Part shown: piece by piece, positions 17,945-27,374 of the stretch | Position numbering within the stretch: the first letter of the stretch is position 1 | Layout of the letters: each line of letters starts with the position of its first letter | Assembly: GCA_020444065.1 (NCBI GenBank) | Contig: JAHLLQ010000003.1 | Span: 754,979-818,978, forward strand | DNA length: 64,000 nucleotides | DNA from: a bacterium | GTDB lineage: Bacteria; Sumerlaeota; Sumerlaeia; SLMS01; JAHLLQ01 | Direction: 5' to 3' | Translations under genes and position numbers: made by a program | Notes under the pieces: model-generated | Told to the model about the DNA's origin: nothing | Databases searched by the model: none | Seen by the model: the letters and a program-made list of their open reading frames with translations, nothing else

Positions 17945-18554
17945 GCTCGTGGCTCACAACCAGCATGGTGGCGCCGTGCGCTGCAACCCATTCCACAAGC
18001 AACGCCGTGATCGCATCGCCCGTTTCCTTGTCGAGCTGCGCCGTCGGTTCATCCGCAAGTACGAGCCGCGGCTCCGGCGCCAGCGCTCTCGCCAACGCCA
18101 CGCGCTGCCGCTGGCCGCCGGACAGATGCTCGACTTTGCGCTGACCGAGAGATGCCAGCCCGACGCTTTCCAGCATCGCCTTTGCCACGTTGCGCGCCTC
18201 GGCCGGTGTGTTCCCGCCGCGCCACAGCAGCGGCGTCAGCACGGCATCCAGAACGCGCGTTCCCGGCGCCAGCAGATGATGCTGGAACACGTACCCGACA
18301 GTCTCTGCGCGCCAGGCCGCTCGGCGGCTCTCTCCCAGGCGCGTGACGTCCGTTCCGTCGACACGGATCGCGCCGGAGTCCGGTCGATCCAGCCCCGCGG
18401 CGAGATTCAACAGCGTCGTCTTCCCGGAGCCGGACGGCCCGAGCAATAGTGCCGTCTTGCCTTCCTCGACGGAGAAGCTCACACCGCGCAGCGCGGGGAA
18501 CTCATCCCCGGCCTTGAAGTCTCGAACGATGTTATCGAATTCCAGGAAGGCCAT
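17868..18554 (-). CDS. ABC transporter ATP-binding protein, LolD/MacB type
   Basis: 228 residues, the normal size for a LolD-type subunit. Walker A is GPSGSGKTT, the Q-loop region reads VGYVFQHHLLAP, the signature motif is LSGGQRQRVALARAL, Walker B is LVLADEPTAQLD, and the switch histidine is in VVSHEHD. This class powers lipoprotein release (LolCDE) or tripartite efflux and peptide export. No permease gene (LolC/E or FtsX-like) is adjacent; its partner must be encoded elsewhere. It is transcribed independently of the small exported protein gene upstream, which ends in a terminator at 18581-18622. Confidence 0.9.
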   Translation of the reverse strand: MAFLEFDNIVRDFKAGDEFPALRGVSFSVEEGKTALLLGPSGSGKTTLLNLAAGLDRPDSGAIRVDGTDVTRLGESRRAAWRAETVGYVFQHHLLAPGTRVLDAVLTPLLWRGGNTPAEARNVAKAMLESVGLASLGQRKVEHLSGGQRQRVALARALAPEPRLVLADEPTAQLDKETGDAITALLVEWVAAHGATMLVVSHEHDVRDWAATARFVLREGQMAESTVA

Positions 18555-18580
18555 GATGCGTACCGGTCGGCACTAACGGC

Positions 18581-18622
18581 TAAAAAAGAATGCCACGCCG
18601 CAGGCCAAGCCTGGGCGCGGCA
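18581..18622 (-). terminator. Rho-independent terminator of the small exported protein gene
   Basis: On the minus strand a GC-rich hairpin (CCCAGGC-TTG-GCCTG core, with flanking GCCGC/GGC pairs) is followed by ATTCTTTTTTAG. It lies about 30 bases past the stop codon of the 18654-18986 gene and upstream of the ATPase gene start. Confidence 0.7.
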
Positions 18623-18653
18623 AGAGTTCCTTCATGCGTTGATCGGCGATGCC

Positions 18654-18986
18654 TTACTTGCCCATGCGCCGTTCGGCCTGGCGTTGCTCTTCACGCTCCG
18701 CGCGGATCGACGGCGAATAGTCGCCATGCACCCACTCGAAGTAGTAGTCTTCTTCCGCCATGGAGGGCGTATGTCCGAAGACGATGTCCAGGTCGTTACG
18801 TGAAACGAACCAGTGAACGGGCCGCATCACGCCGTATTCCAATGCCACGCCGACCGGGTGGAAGATGTACGCCACCAGGCGAAGCGGATGGCCGTCGGTG
18901 ACGCGCGAATAGCGATGGGCGGCGGCTGGAATTGTCAGCGCTACCATCCCCAGAGCCAGTAGGGCGATACCCAACTTTCGTTTCAT
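18654..18986 (-). CDS. Small exported protein of unknown function
   Basis: 110 residues. MKRKLGIALLALGMVALTIP followed by AAAH is a clear signal peptide. The mature part is about 85 residues with the phrases LVAYIFHPVGVALEYGVMRP and WFVSRNDLDIVFGHTP, and a charged C-terminal helix (RAEREEQRQAERRMGK). I do not recognise the family. The start used, at 18984-18986, has GGAG about 8 bases upstream; an in-frame ATG at 19046 would add 20 residues without a ribosome site and would spoil the signal peptide. A periplasmic or membrane-peripheral location is likely. Confidence 0.7.
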   Translation of the reverse strand: MKRKLGIALLALGMVALTIPAAAHRYSRVTDGHPLRLVAYIFHPVGVALEYGVMRPVHWFVSRNDLDIVFGHTPSMAEEDYYFEWVHGDYSPSIRAEREEQRQAERRMGK

Positions 18987-19066
18987 GCGAATGCTCCGAT
19001 GGTCAAGTGTCGTCCTTACAGTCACCCGCGGCCGCCTCAGCGTCAAGCGCGAAAGAGAGCCTCAGG

Positions 19067-21115
19067 TCAGTCGCCGCTGTCCGGGGCCCTCAACTTGTAG
19101 ACGCAATAGGGAGGGAATAGCTCCTCGGATGCCTGGTTCCCAGGGCCGGCAAGAAAACAATCGTTCACCTCTCCGGTTTCGGCATCGAAAGCGATCGCCA
19201 CAAATCCCGGACGCCGGGGCTGCACCACCCGATCTCCGATGGCGAAGACGCTCGCACCGCCGTAATCGCTGGGCTCGATCCGAATGATGTAGTGCCCCGG
19301 CCAACCGCGCCGTTGAGAATCTGGACGTGCGTAAATAACCCGGTGGAGGTCAGAGAGATTCTGGCTCAGGTCCACCTGCACTTCTTCGATCGGCTCCGCG
19401 GAACTCCCCTTTGGCGGGACCAGAGCAGCATAACGGTACTGCCCTTGACCCTTCGGGGGGCCTTCGAATCCTCGCTCGGCGAAGAATTCCGACCATTCGA
19501 CCGGCAAGTCCCAAGAGACTGTTCCATGTGTGGCGAGTAGCAGCGCATCGTTGCGCTCTATCAACTGTTTCAGGTGATGCGTGGACTCCCACGGCCGCGT
19601 CAGATTCTTCAGGCGCGGATGATAAGGCAGCGGCTCGTATCGGATCAGGTAGGCGACCTTCTCGCGAATTATCCACTGAAGAATCGCATCCGCCTCCGGG
19701 AGAATCGGTGGCCAGGTACTGGGCGTTTCCAGAAGATCGCCCTGTTCGTCAGTCAGGAGCACCCAGCCATTTCGGATCTGATCGCCGGAAGGCACGCCGA
19801 TCTTCTCACCCTCGGCGAGCGGATGATCCTCCAACTCCTCCTGCAACACATCGCGAGTGATGCGCAGCCGCTCGAAGCCTCCTTCCGGCGGAGTCAGCGT
19901 CAGTGCCACCTGCGATGCCAGGATCACTGCCAGAACTCCACCCGCCAGATACATCCTCAACTTTGCATCACGGTCCTTCATTGCCTCCACGAGAACGATT
20001 CCCGCCGGCACCGCGAGTGCCATGCAGTGGAAGCCGAGCAGACGCCCTCCATAGATCCAGGCCACTCCGCCCCGCGCGGAGAAGACTGTCATTGCCAGGA
20101 AGTGACAAAGCGGCGGAACGACGAGCGCCGCGTACGTCATCGACCAGCGCCGTTTCATCAATGCTACGATCGCCAGTACTGGGATCCAGAAGTTGTACGG
20201 GAGCGACTTCTCATAGAGCCCGAACGCCGTTCGGAGGCCACTGGCCTCGCCCATCCCCGTCGTCGCGAACCAGTGCGTTTGAGCAAACGGGCGCGTCCAG
20301 TCGCCATGGACTCTCGCGTGCAGGTTCAACCAGAAGACAATTGGTGCCGCGGCGACCAGCACCGCAACCGCCAGCGCTGGAATTCCGAATTGCAGCAGTT
20401 TTCTGCGTTCACTCGCGCCAGTTGCTTCTCGATAACGCCACCACAGCAGAATGGCACCGCCAACAAGGATTCCCGGCGCAAACACCCATGCCTCATATCG
20501 CGAAAGGGCGGCAACGGCAACGGCGATGCCAGCGACAACAAAGGAAACGGCCACGCGTGCGGCTCCTCCCGTTGCGGCCGCAGCCAGGGCGATCGTCGCG
20601 ATCATCAATCCCGCCCAACTGAACGGCTCGGCGAAACCGCTGAGGGAAGCAAACGTCTGCCAGGGTGACGTGAGCGCCAACAGCCCACCCACCAGCGGCG
20701 CCACCCATCCCGAACGCACCAGCCAGGCACCGTAGGCACCCACAAGCACGATCGCCAGGCAGAGCAGCGAGTTTCCGACCATCGTGACTTCCGCCACGCC
20801 GCACTTCAGGAGTTCACTCAGGCACCCGTTCACCCAAATGGGAAGAGGCAGCCACGTGTACTCGAACGTCGCGAACGAACCTGTCTCCGTGAAGTACTTC
20901 GCATACCAGAAGCGACTGAGTTCATCCCCGGAGAGGATGAACATCCCGGCGCGTTCTCCTAACGCCACCAACACGAAGTGTCCCAGCGCAAGCAACGCCA
21001 GCACGCCCCACAACTTCCAGAGATCTCGCCGTTTTGCGTCGTTCAAGTTATCCCATCCCGGCCTGAAGGCCAAGCGGAAGTAGAAACGTCCCCCAAGACA
21101 TGGGTCAAGCGACAT
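19067..21115 (-). CDS. GT-C-type membrane glycosyltransferase (GT39/ArnT-like)
   Basis: 682 residues from the ATG at 21113-21115. About 11-12 membrane helices occupy the first 410 residues and a soluble domain of ~270 residues forms the C-terminus. After the first helix comes SGDELSRFWYAKYFTETGSF, the acidic first periplasmic loop typical of dolichol- or undecaprenyl-phosphate-sugar transferases, followed by YTWLPLPIWVNG. Such enzymes transfer a sugar from a lipid carrier to a lipid or protein outside the inner membrane. The start is uncertain: ATG at 21181 or TTG at about 21049 are alternatives, and none has a strong ribosome site. Divergent from the small membrane peptide/methyltransferase pair. 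Confidence 0.75.
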   Translation of the reverse strand: MSLDPCLGGRFYFRLAFRPGWDNLNDAKRRDLWKLWGVLALLALGHFVLVALGERAGMFILSGDELSRFWYAKYFTETGSFATFEYTWLPLPIWVNGCLSELLKCGVAEVTMVGNSLLCLAIVLVGAYGAWLVRSGWVAPLVGGLLALTSPWQTFASLSGFAEPFSWAGLMIATIALAAAATGGAARVAVSFVVAGIAVAVAALSRYEAWVFAPGILVGGAILLWWRYREATGASERRKLLQFGIPALAVAVLVAAAPIVFWLNLHARVHGDWTRPFAQTHWFATTGMGEASGLRTAFGLYEKSLPYNFWIPVLAIVALMKRRWSMTYAALVVPPLCHFLAMTVFSARGGVAWIYGGRLLGFHCMALAVPAGIVLVEAMKDRDAKLRMYLAGGVLAVILASQVALTLTPPEGGFERLRITRDVLQEELEDHPLAEGEKIGVPSGDQIRNGWVLLTDEQGDLLETPSTWPPILPEADAILQWIIREKVAYLIRYEPLPYHPRLKNLTRPWESTHHLKQLIERNDALLLATHGTVSWDLPVEWSEFFAERGFEGPPKGQGQYRYAALVPPKGSSAEPIEEVQVDLSQNLSDLHRVIYARPDSQRRGWPGHYIIRIEPSDYGGASVFAIGDRVVQPRRPGFVAIAFDAETGEVNDCFLAGPGNQASEELFPPYCVYKLRAPDSGD

Positions 21116-21242
21116 GCGTCGCCAATGACGTGAAGAGCTGATGCACAGCGGGAAGGCCTGTTGAGAACCGATTGACAGCAACCCCAGCCCGTTCGTTCAA
21201 GCGATAAACACGAATAGTCAGGCTCCGGAGAACTGCCATTTC

Positions 21243-21335
21243 ATGTCGCCGAAAGTTCAGAAGCTCCTGCTCATTAGTCTCTTCATCGATGCGATCATCC
21301 TGATCGTGGTGATTTACTGGTTCTTCGTTCGATGA
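21243..21335 (+). CDS. 30-residue single-span membrane peptide
   Basis: A very short gene reading MSPKVQKLLLISLFIDAIIL then IVVIYWFFVR: a short basic N-terminus, one hydrophobic helix of about 21 residues and a terminal Arg. GGAG lies upstream, though at a long spacing of 12-13 bases. Its TGA overlaps the ATG of the following methyltransferase gene by four bases (ATGA at 21332-21335). The overlap is the main evidence that it is translated. Function unknown; it could be a small membrane partner or simply an upstream coupling ORF. Confidence 0.5.
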   Translation: MSPKVQKLLLISLFIDAIILIVVIYWFFVR

Positions 21336-22075
21336 CCAATGCCGAGTTTCTCTATGATGCTCCCGACCTGTACCGCAGAGCGCTCGGTCCCGCGGATGAG
21401 GAGGAGATCGCGTTCTACGACGCGCTGCTCCCAAAAGTGGGGACGGTGTTATCGCTTGGCTGTGGCGAGGGACGTCTGGAAGCGCCGCTATCGAGCAAGA
21501 GCAGACGATTTGTCGGACTGGATCTTTCGCCTGCAATGGCGCGCGAAGCGGCACGTCGCGATCCAAACGGGCTCTACGTTGCCGCACGAATGGAAGCACC
21601 ACCGTTCTCTCGCATTCGATTTGCCGCAGCCATCAGCGGCTTGCTCAGTTTCTCTTATCTGACGCGCGAATCCGATTTGCTGACAGCGTTGCGATGGTTA
21701 CGCGAAGTCCTCTGCGACGGCGCACCGGTGATTCTCGATGTGCCCTGCGCGCATCGTCCGAAAGAACTTCAGGGCATTGAGGAAACTCACACGGACCGTG
21801 AACTCAAGTACACGTTTCGTTACCTGGACGCAGAGTGTTCGAATGGCTTTGGCACTGTGCTGCATACACAAATCGACGTTCGCACGTTGCACCAGAACGT
21901 TTCGCGCAGTGCTCCGCTGACGGTCTTCACGCCCGATGGGTTGCGTCGACTCTTCGATCAGGCCGGACTGAACGATCTGTGTTTCTTCGCGCCTCACGAT
22001 CTGGAGACAAGAACAAGTAACCCGCCGAGGGATTGTCGGCGGGCAGTCGTGTTGGCTTTCACGCGATCGGATTAG
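21332..22075 (+). CDS. Class I SAM-dependent methyltransferase
   Basis: 247 residues with a Rossmann-type methyltransferase core. Motif I is VLSLGCGEGRLE (residues of about 39-50), the acidic end of strand 2 is FVGLDLSPAMA, and motif post-I/IV is FAAAISGLLSFSYL. The C-terminal segment FTPDGLRRLFDQAGL is typical of small-molecule methyltransferases of the UbiE/Methyltransf_11/25 type. The acceptor cannot be identified. The ATG overlaps the stop of the upstream 30-residue membrane peptide. The last 17 bases overlap convergently with the GT87-like gene on the other strand. Confidence 0.85.
   Translation: MTNAEFLYDAPDLYRRALGPADEEEIAFYDALLPKVGTVLSLGCGEGRLEAPLSSKSRRFVGLDLSPAMAREAARRDPNGLYVAARMEAPPFSRIRFAAAISGLLSFSYLTRESDLLTALRWLREVLCDGAPVILDVPCAHRPKELQGIEETHTDRELKYTFRYLDAECSNGFGTVLHTQIDVRTLHQNVSRSAPLTVFTPDGLRRLFDQAGLNDLCFFAPHDLETRTSNPPRDCRRAVVLAFTRSD
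22005..22043 (-). terminator. Probable terminator of the GT87-like gene, embedded in the methyltransferase 3' end
   Basis: CCCGCCGA and TCGGCGGG flank a seven-base loop (22021-22043). Reading the minus strand past the stop at 22059, the hairpin is followed by GGTTACTTGTTCTTGTC, a T-rich tail. The same bases encode the C-terminus of the convergent methyltransferase. Confidence 0.55.
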
Positions 22076-23492
22076 AAGTGCGTTCCTTCCATCTTTTCAG
22101 GACCATCACCAAGAGAATCGCCGCCAGACCACCGTACTGCAGCGACCACGCAAACGTCGACGGCTCCCACACTCCTTCGGCCCAGTAGCGATCCAGCGCC
22201 AGGTAAGTTGCCGGGATCGTCAGCGACCACCACAGAACTTCCGGTCGGAACTTCCGCATCGTGCATGGAATCAGCATCAGCAAATACCACGGGTGATTGA
22301 CCGGACTCAGCAGCAACGCTCCACCGAAGAGCCATAGCCACTGGCGATCCCAAGGCCCGCCATTCCAGAGAACAAACAGCCAGAGCGCTCCGAAGAGCGC
22401 GTAGACGATCAGCCGCGCCTCGACCTGGTTCGGATCGCCCGGAACCGAGTCGGCTCGTCTTTTCAGCAATCGCGCATCGAGATCCCACGGCAGGGCTTTG
22501 AAGATCGCTCCGTCCGGGTCCACGTGCTCTGTCGTCCAGAGGATGGCTCGGAAGACTGAATCGTTGTTTCGCCACCGGCTCTCGTAGTTGTCCATCGCCC
22601 GGAAGAGATCCCCGCCGGCACCGAGGAACGGCACGTAGCTCAACGCCACGACCGCCGGCACGGCCAGGAACAGGACCCAGGCTCGCCGCGGAAACAAGCG
22701 CGCCAGGTGGGGGAGCGCTACCAGAGGCACCAGCTTGGCCAGTGTTGCCACCACCAGCCCGCCGGCAGCCCCGGTGGCTCCTCGGATCGTTGGGCGCGCC
22801 GCAAACAGGAACGTCAGGGCCACGCCAAGGACAAGAAGGGCGTCCAGATGGCCATTCCCGGCGACTTCGAGAACTACTAGCGGATGCAGCAGCCAGACCG
22901 CGATGCGGTCCTGGGGAAGGCCCGCTCGGCCGAGCCAGCGCCACAGAATCGCCGCCGCCCCGAGTTCTATCCCTGTAAACGTGAGCTTCATGGCTCCCAC
23001 GCCGCCACCCAGCGCAGCCACAAGGGCGAAAATCGCCTGGGTCAGCGGGGGATAGATGGCACTGATCTCCGGATAGTTGATCCGCGACCACAGCTCGTCT
23101 CGAAGCGGTACCAGTTCCGCCGCGTCCGGAGCCAGCGCGAACGGATTGTGCCCCGCCACGATGACCCGGCCCTCCCAGACATAGCGGTAGATGTCGTCGC
23201 TCAGGAGGGGCGGAGCGGCGATCAACAGCAGTCGAACGGCAACGGCACACCCTGCAACGGCAAGGATTCGCTCCGACCGCGATTCGGGATCACTCCAGAC
23301 GTGCGCCAATATATTAAGGTACGCGACGGCGCCCAACAGGGCCAGCAGGAGCGCCCACTTGACCGAACCTCCAGCCTGAAAGGCCCAGGCCTCCGCCCCC
23401 ATAACGGCTGTCCAGCTGGTTAGAACCGCCCAGAACGGCACGCGCCGCAGCAGTGAAGGAAGCTGATTTGCCTTGAGTTCGAGCCCGGTCAT
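22059..23492 (-). CDS. GT-C-type mannosyltransferase-like membrane protein (GT87/DUF2029)
   Basis: 477 residues with about 12 membrane helices. The first large loop has PPLLSDDIYRYVWEGRVIVA, then NPFALAPDAAELVPLRDELW and INYPEISAIYPPLTQ. This DDxYRYxWdG plus YPPxxQ layout is characteristic of the polyprenol-phosphate-mannose alpha-mannosyltransferases (GT87 and MptA/B-like). The enzyme probably adds a hexose from a lipid carrier on the periplasmic side. The start MTGLELKANQLPSLLRRVPF at 23490-23492 puts a short cytoplasmic tail before helix 1; the frame stays open to 23684, but that extension is Arg-rich and unsupported. Together with the gene at 19067 it suggests lipid-carrier-dependent glycosylation. 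Confidence 0.8.
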   Translation of the reverse strand: MTGLELKANQLPSLLRRVPFWAVLTSWTAVMGAEAWAFQAGGSVKWALLLALLGAVAYLNILAHVWSDPESRSERILAVAGCAVAVRLLLIAAPPLLSDDIYRYVWEGRVIVAGHNPFALAPDAAELVPLRDELWSRINYPEISAIYPPLTQAIFALVAALGGGVGAMKLTFTGIELGAAAILWRWLGRAGLPQDRIAVWLLHPLVVLEVAGNGHLDALLVLGVALTFLFAARPTIRGATGAAGGLVVATLAKLVPLVALPHLARLFPRRAWVLFLAVPAVVALSYVPFLGAGGDLFRAMDNYESRWRNNDSVFRAILWTTEHVDPDGAIFKALPWDLDARLLKRRADSVPGDPNQVEARLIVYALFGALWLFVLWNGGPWDRQWLWLFGGALLLSPVNHPWYLLMLIPCTMRKFRPEVLWWSLTIPATYLALDRYWAEGVWEPSTFAWSLQYGGLAAILLVMVLKRWKERTSNPIA

Positions 23493-23651
23493 GTCTTGGC
23501 TTTCGCGCGCTTCGGTGGACCGGGCCAAGAAGGAAAAGCGTGAGCGGCGCAAAAACGGCTTATCTTGGAGCCTAAGTGCTGGATTGTCAGTAATGTACCT
23601 CATTTGGACCGGATGGCCCCAAAAAAAACTGCGAGTCGTTCGGTTTCGCGC

Positions 23652-23680
23652 TTGACTCGGGAGGGTCCGATCCCTAGTTT
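23652..23680 (+). promoter_or_regulatory. Candidate sigma-70-type promoter for the tuf-ribosomal block
   Basis: TTGACT, a 17-base spacer and TAGTTT match the -35/-10 consensus in five and three positions. Transcription from here would start near 23687 and give a leader of about 360 bases before the tuf ATG. No competing promoter of similar quality is visible between 23680 and 24045. Confidence 0.4.
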
Positions 23681-23773
23681 TCACCGCCCCTGCGAGAGAA
23701 AGAAGTTCGCTCTGGCAGGAAATGGCGGGTTCGGGATTCCCTCCCCCGGACAGTCGGTTCGCCCGACACCGCT

Positions 23774-23935
23774 GAGAGAGAAAGGAAGCGAGGGCGCCTT
23801 CCGACTTCGCAGTTCGCTGCGAATGGCCTTCGGGCCGGCCCTCCTGTTCGCTCTCTCTTACAAAAGAAGTACTTGGGAAAACGCGGCTTTGTGGGACCCC
23901 TTCGGGCCCGCCCTCGAGATTCCTTCGGGATAATC
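23774..23935 (+). promoter_or_regulatory. Structured 5' leader upstream of tuf with UUCG-loop hairpins
   Basis: The 553-base gap between the GT87-like gene and tuf has no convincing gene; 23493-23651 shows nothing. From 23774 the sequence folds: outer arms GAGAGAG and CTCTCTC (23774-23780, 23851-23857) and GAGGGC/GCCCTC (23790-23795, 23838-23843) enclose two hairpins, TTCGCAG-TTCG-CTGCGAA (23806-23823) and GGCC-TTCG-GGCC (23825-23836). A third stem with a TTCG loop (GATTCC-TTCG-GGATAATC) follows at about 23917-23934. C(UUCG)G loops are exceptionally stable in RNA, which favours a transcribed structured leader over chance. It may control the block's expression; no known riboswitch or L4/S10 leader fold was recognised. 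Confidence 0.5.
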
Positions 23936-24045
23936 CGAGGTCAGCAAAAGCCGCGGAGTATTATGAAAAGCGGAACTGATTTCGGGATGGAAAACCCCGG
24001 GAAGCTATAAACCACACCGTCAGAATTTTTTCGCCGGAGGCCATC

Positions 24046-25248
<1,203 letters not shown>

Positions 25249-25253
25249 TACCA

Positions 25254-25292
25254 CGGGCGGCGGTTCAGACCTCTGAGCCGCCGCCCGTTTTC
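25254..25292 (+). terminator. Strong terminator or attenuator between tuf and rpsJ
   Basis: GGGCGGCGGTTCAG and CTGAGCCGCCGCCC pair with one mismatch around a four-base loop, followed by CGTTTTC. It starts 6 bases after the tuf stop. rpsJ begins 26 bases later, so the S10 genes either rely on read-through or on a promoter I cannot see. Confidence 0.85.
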
Positions 25293-25317
25293 ATGACTGG
25301 ACGAGGTTTTTATACTC

Positions 25318-25629
25318 ATGGCGCAACAAGTGATTCGCATCAACCTGAGGTCCTTCGATTCCCGGCTGCTGGATACGTCTGTTGCCTCGATCGTCGAGAC
25401 GGCACGCAGCACTGGAGCCAATGTAGCCGGCCCGGTTCCTCTTCCAACGCGCATTCGCCGTTTCACGGTTCTGCGCTCGCCGCACGTGGACAAGAAGTCC
25501 CGTGAGCAATTCGAGATGCGCCAGCACAAGCGCTTGATCGACTTGGTGGAACCCTCCCAGAAGACCCTGGACGAACTGCAGAATCTTGAGCTCCCCGCCG
25601 GCGTGCATGTGGAAATCAAGCTGACCTGA
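25318..25629 (+). CDS. rpsJ: 30S ribosomal protein S10
   Basis: 103 residues, standard length. Begins [19 protein letters not shown] and contains the signature [26 protein letters not shown] in the ribosome-contacting loop. S10 also pairs with NusB in antitermination. First gene of the S10 cluster. The ribosome site is weak (GAGG about 13 bases upstream). A 118-base spacer, the longest in the block apart from the 115 bases before infA, separates it from rplC. Confidence 0.98.
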   Translation: MAQQVIRINLRSFDSRLLDTSVASIVETARSTGANVAGPVPLPTRIRRFTVLRSPHVDKKSREQFEMRQHKRLIDLVEPSQKTLDELQNLELPAGVHVEIKLT

Positions 25630-25747
25630 AGTAGAACCGGCGGGCTTTAGCCCCAACAACGACCCAACGAGGCCCGAATTCCGCCCTCGAACTCTTAGAG
25701 GACGATGTGCGAATTACGGGGATGACAAGACAGAGGTAAAGGGAACA

Positions 25748-26398
25748 ATGCCCCTTGGACTCTTAGGAAAAAAGATTGGAATGACCCAGATTTTCGACGA
25801 AACCGGAGCGTTGATTCCGGTGACGTTGATCCAGGCGGGTCCCTGCCACGTTGTGCAGAAGCGCGACGAGGCCAAAGACGGCTATGAGGCCCTTCAGCTC
25901 GGCTTCGATGAGAAGGCCGAGCGCAAGGTCAACAAGCCCGAACTGGGTGCATTCAAGAAAGCGGGAACCCCGGCCTGCTACCTGCTGCGTGAATTCCGCG
26001 GCCCCGAGTCCCGGGATTTCGAAGTCGGCCAGACGCTCGACGTCGAAATCTTCGAGGACGGTGAACGGGTCGACGTGATCGGCACCAGCAAAGGCCGCGG
26101 CTTCCAAGGCACCCGCCGTCGCTTCAAGACCAACCCCGGCCCCAAGACCCACGGTTCCATGTATCACAACCGTCCGGGCTCCAGTGGCGCCAGTTCGGAT
26201 CCCTCGCGGGTCTGGAAGGGTAAGAAGAACCCCGGTCAGCTCGGCTCGACGCGCGTCACCGCCTCGAACCTGTTGATCGTCAAGCGCGATCCCGTTCGTA
26301 ACCTGCTGTTCGTGCGCGGCTCTGTGCCGGGCGCCAACAATGGCTACGTCATGATTCGCAAGCGCAAAAGCAATGCCGCCAAGGCTGTCGCCGGGTGA
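25748..26398 (+). CDS. rplC: 50S ribosomal protein L3
   Basis: 216 residues, normal bacterial length. MPLGLLGKKIGMTQIFDETG is the canonical opening. The long extension reaching the peptidyl-transferase centre is present (KTHGSMYHNRPGS, with GQLGSTRVT near the modified-Gln region). AGAGGTAAAGGGAAC precedes the ATG as ribosome site. Follows rpsJ and is followed closely by rplD. Confidence 0.98.
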   Translation: MPLGLLGKKIGMTQIFDETGALIPVTLIQAGPCHVVQKRDEAKDGYEALQLGFDEKAERKVNKPELGAFKKAGTPACYLLREFRGPESRDFEVGQTLDVEIFEDGERVDVIGTSKGRGFQGTRRRFKTNPGPKTHGSMYHNRPGSSGASSDPSRVWKGKKNPGQLGSTRVTASNLLIVKRDPVRNLLFVRGSVPGANNGYVMIRKRKSNAAKAVAG

Positions 26399-26426
26399 GT
26401 AACTAAAGAAGGATCGAGTTAGAGCC

Positions 26427-27056
26427 ATGCCTAGCATCGCGATCAAAAACATCAGCGGCGAAGCAGTCGGAAACGTCGAACTTAGCGACGCCGTGTTTGC
26501 TGCCCCGCAGAACGCCATCGTCGTCCGCGAAGCTGTGAACGCCCACCTGGCCAATCGTCGTCAGGGGACCGCTTCCAGCAAAGAGCGCGGCGATGTCCGC
26601 GGCGGTGGTAAGAAGCCCTGGAAGCAGAAGGGCACCGGCCGTGCCCGCGCAGGCACAACCCGCAGCCCGTTGTGGCGCGGTGGTGCCATCATCTTCGGCC
26701 CCCATCCCCGGGACTACAGCCAGAAGATCAACCGGAAGAAGAACCGCGCCGCGTTGCGTGCCGTTCTCTCCGCCCGCGTGGAAGGAAACGGCCTGCACAT
26801 CGTCGACCAGATCGACCTGGCGTCCGAACCGAAGACCAGCCGCGTTGTCGCGCTGATCGATGCACTGGGAATCGAAGAAGGCCGCGTTCTGTTCGTGACC
26901 GAGGCCGTCAACGAGTCCCTGATGCGGGCCGCCCGGAACATCCCGTACGCGGACGTCGAGATTGCCGGCTCCATCAGCGTCTACGACTTGCTGATTGCCG
27001 ACCACATCGTCGCTACCCGCGCCGCCGTCGAGCAACTTCAGGAGATGTTCCAATGA
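26427..27056 (+). CDS. rplD: 50S ribosomal protein L4
   Basis: 209 residues. The exit-tunnel loop is intact (SKERGDVRGGGKKPWKQKG, then GRARAGTTRSPLWRGG). In many bacteria L4 represses its own operon by binding the S10 leader; whether the leader here is a target is unknown. Its stop overlaps the rplW start by four bases (ATGA). Confidence 0.98.
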   Translation: MPSIAIKNISGEAVGNVELSDAVFAAPQNAIVVREAVNAHLANRRQGTASSKERGDVRGGGKKPWKQKGTGRARAGTTRSPLWRGGAIIFGPHPRDYSQKINRKKNRAALRAVLSARVEGNGLHIVDQIDLASEPKTSRVVALIDALGIEEGRVLFVTEAVNESLMRAARNIPYADVEIAGSISVYDLLIADHIVATRAAVEQLQEMFQ

Positions 27057-27337
27057 ACAAGAGCCCGTACGATATCCTCGTTCGCCCGTTGATCACCGAG
27101 CGCGCTCTGTTGGCCCAGGAAGGCGGCAAGTACACCTTCCGCGTCGCCATCGATGCGAACAAGACCGAGATCAAGAACGCCGTCGAGAAGGCTTTCGGAG
27201 TTGAGGTCAAGTCCGTCAACACCGTGCGCAAAGAAGGCAAGGTCAAGCGAGTCGGCATGCGGTCCTCGGGCCGCCGTCCGGCAACCAAGAAAGCGATCAT
27301 CACCCTGGCCCCGGGTCAGGCGTTGGAACTGAGCTGA
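27053..27337 (+). CDS. rplW: 50S ribosomal protein L23
   Basis: 94 residues, the usual length. Starts [20 protein letters not shown]; the frame is open further upstream but that part is the rplD gene read in another frame. [20 protein letters not shown] and [12 protein letters not shown] are family hallmarks. L23 forms the docking site for trigger factor and SRP at the tunnel exit. Overlaps rplD by four bases. Confidence 0.98.
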   Translation: MNKSPYDILVRPLITERALLAQEGGKYTFRVAIDANKTEIKNAVEKAFGVEVKSVNTVRKEGKVKRVGMRSSGRRPATKKAIITLAPGQALELS

Positions 27338-27374
27338 CGAACCGAGAACCGAATCCTCGGGAGCAGAGAAGATA

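Noticed and set aside
23565-23933. 122-codon plus-strand frame upstream of tuf
   Set aside because: No domain, no ribosome site, and it overlaps the folded leader.
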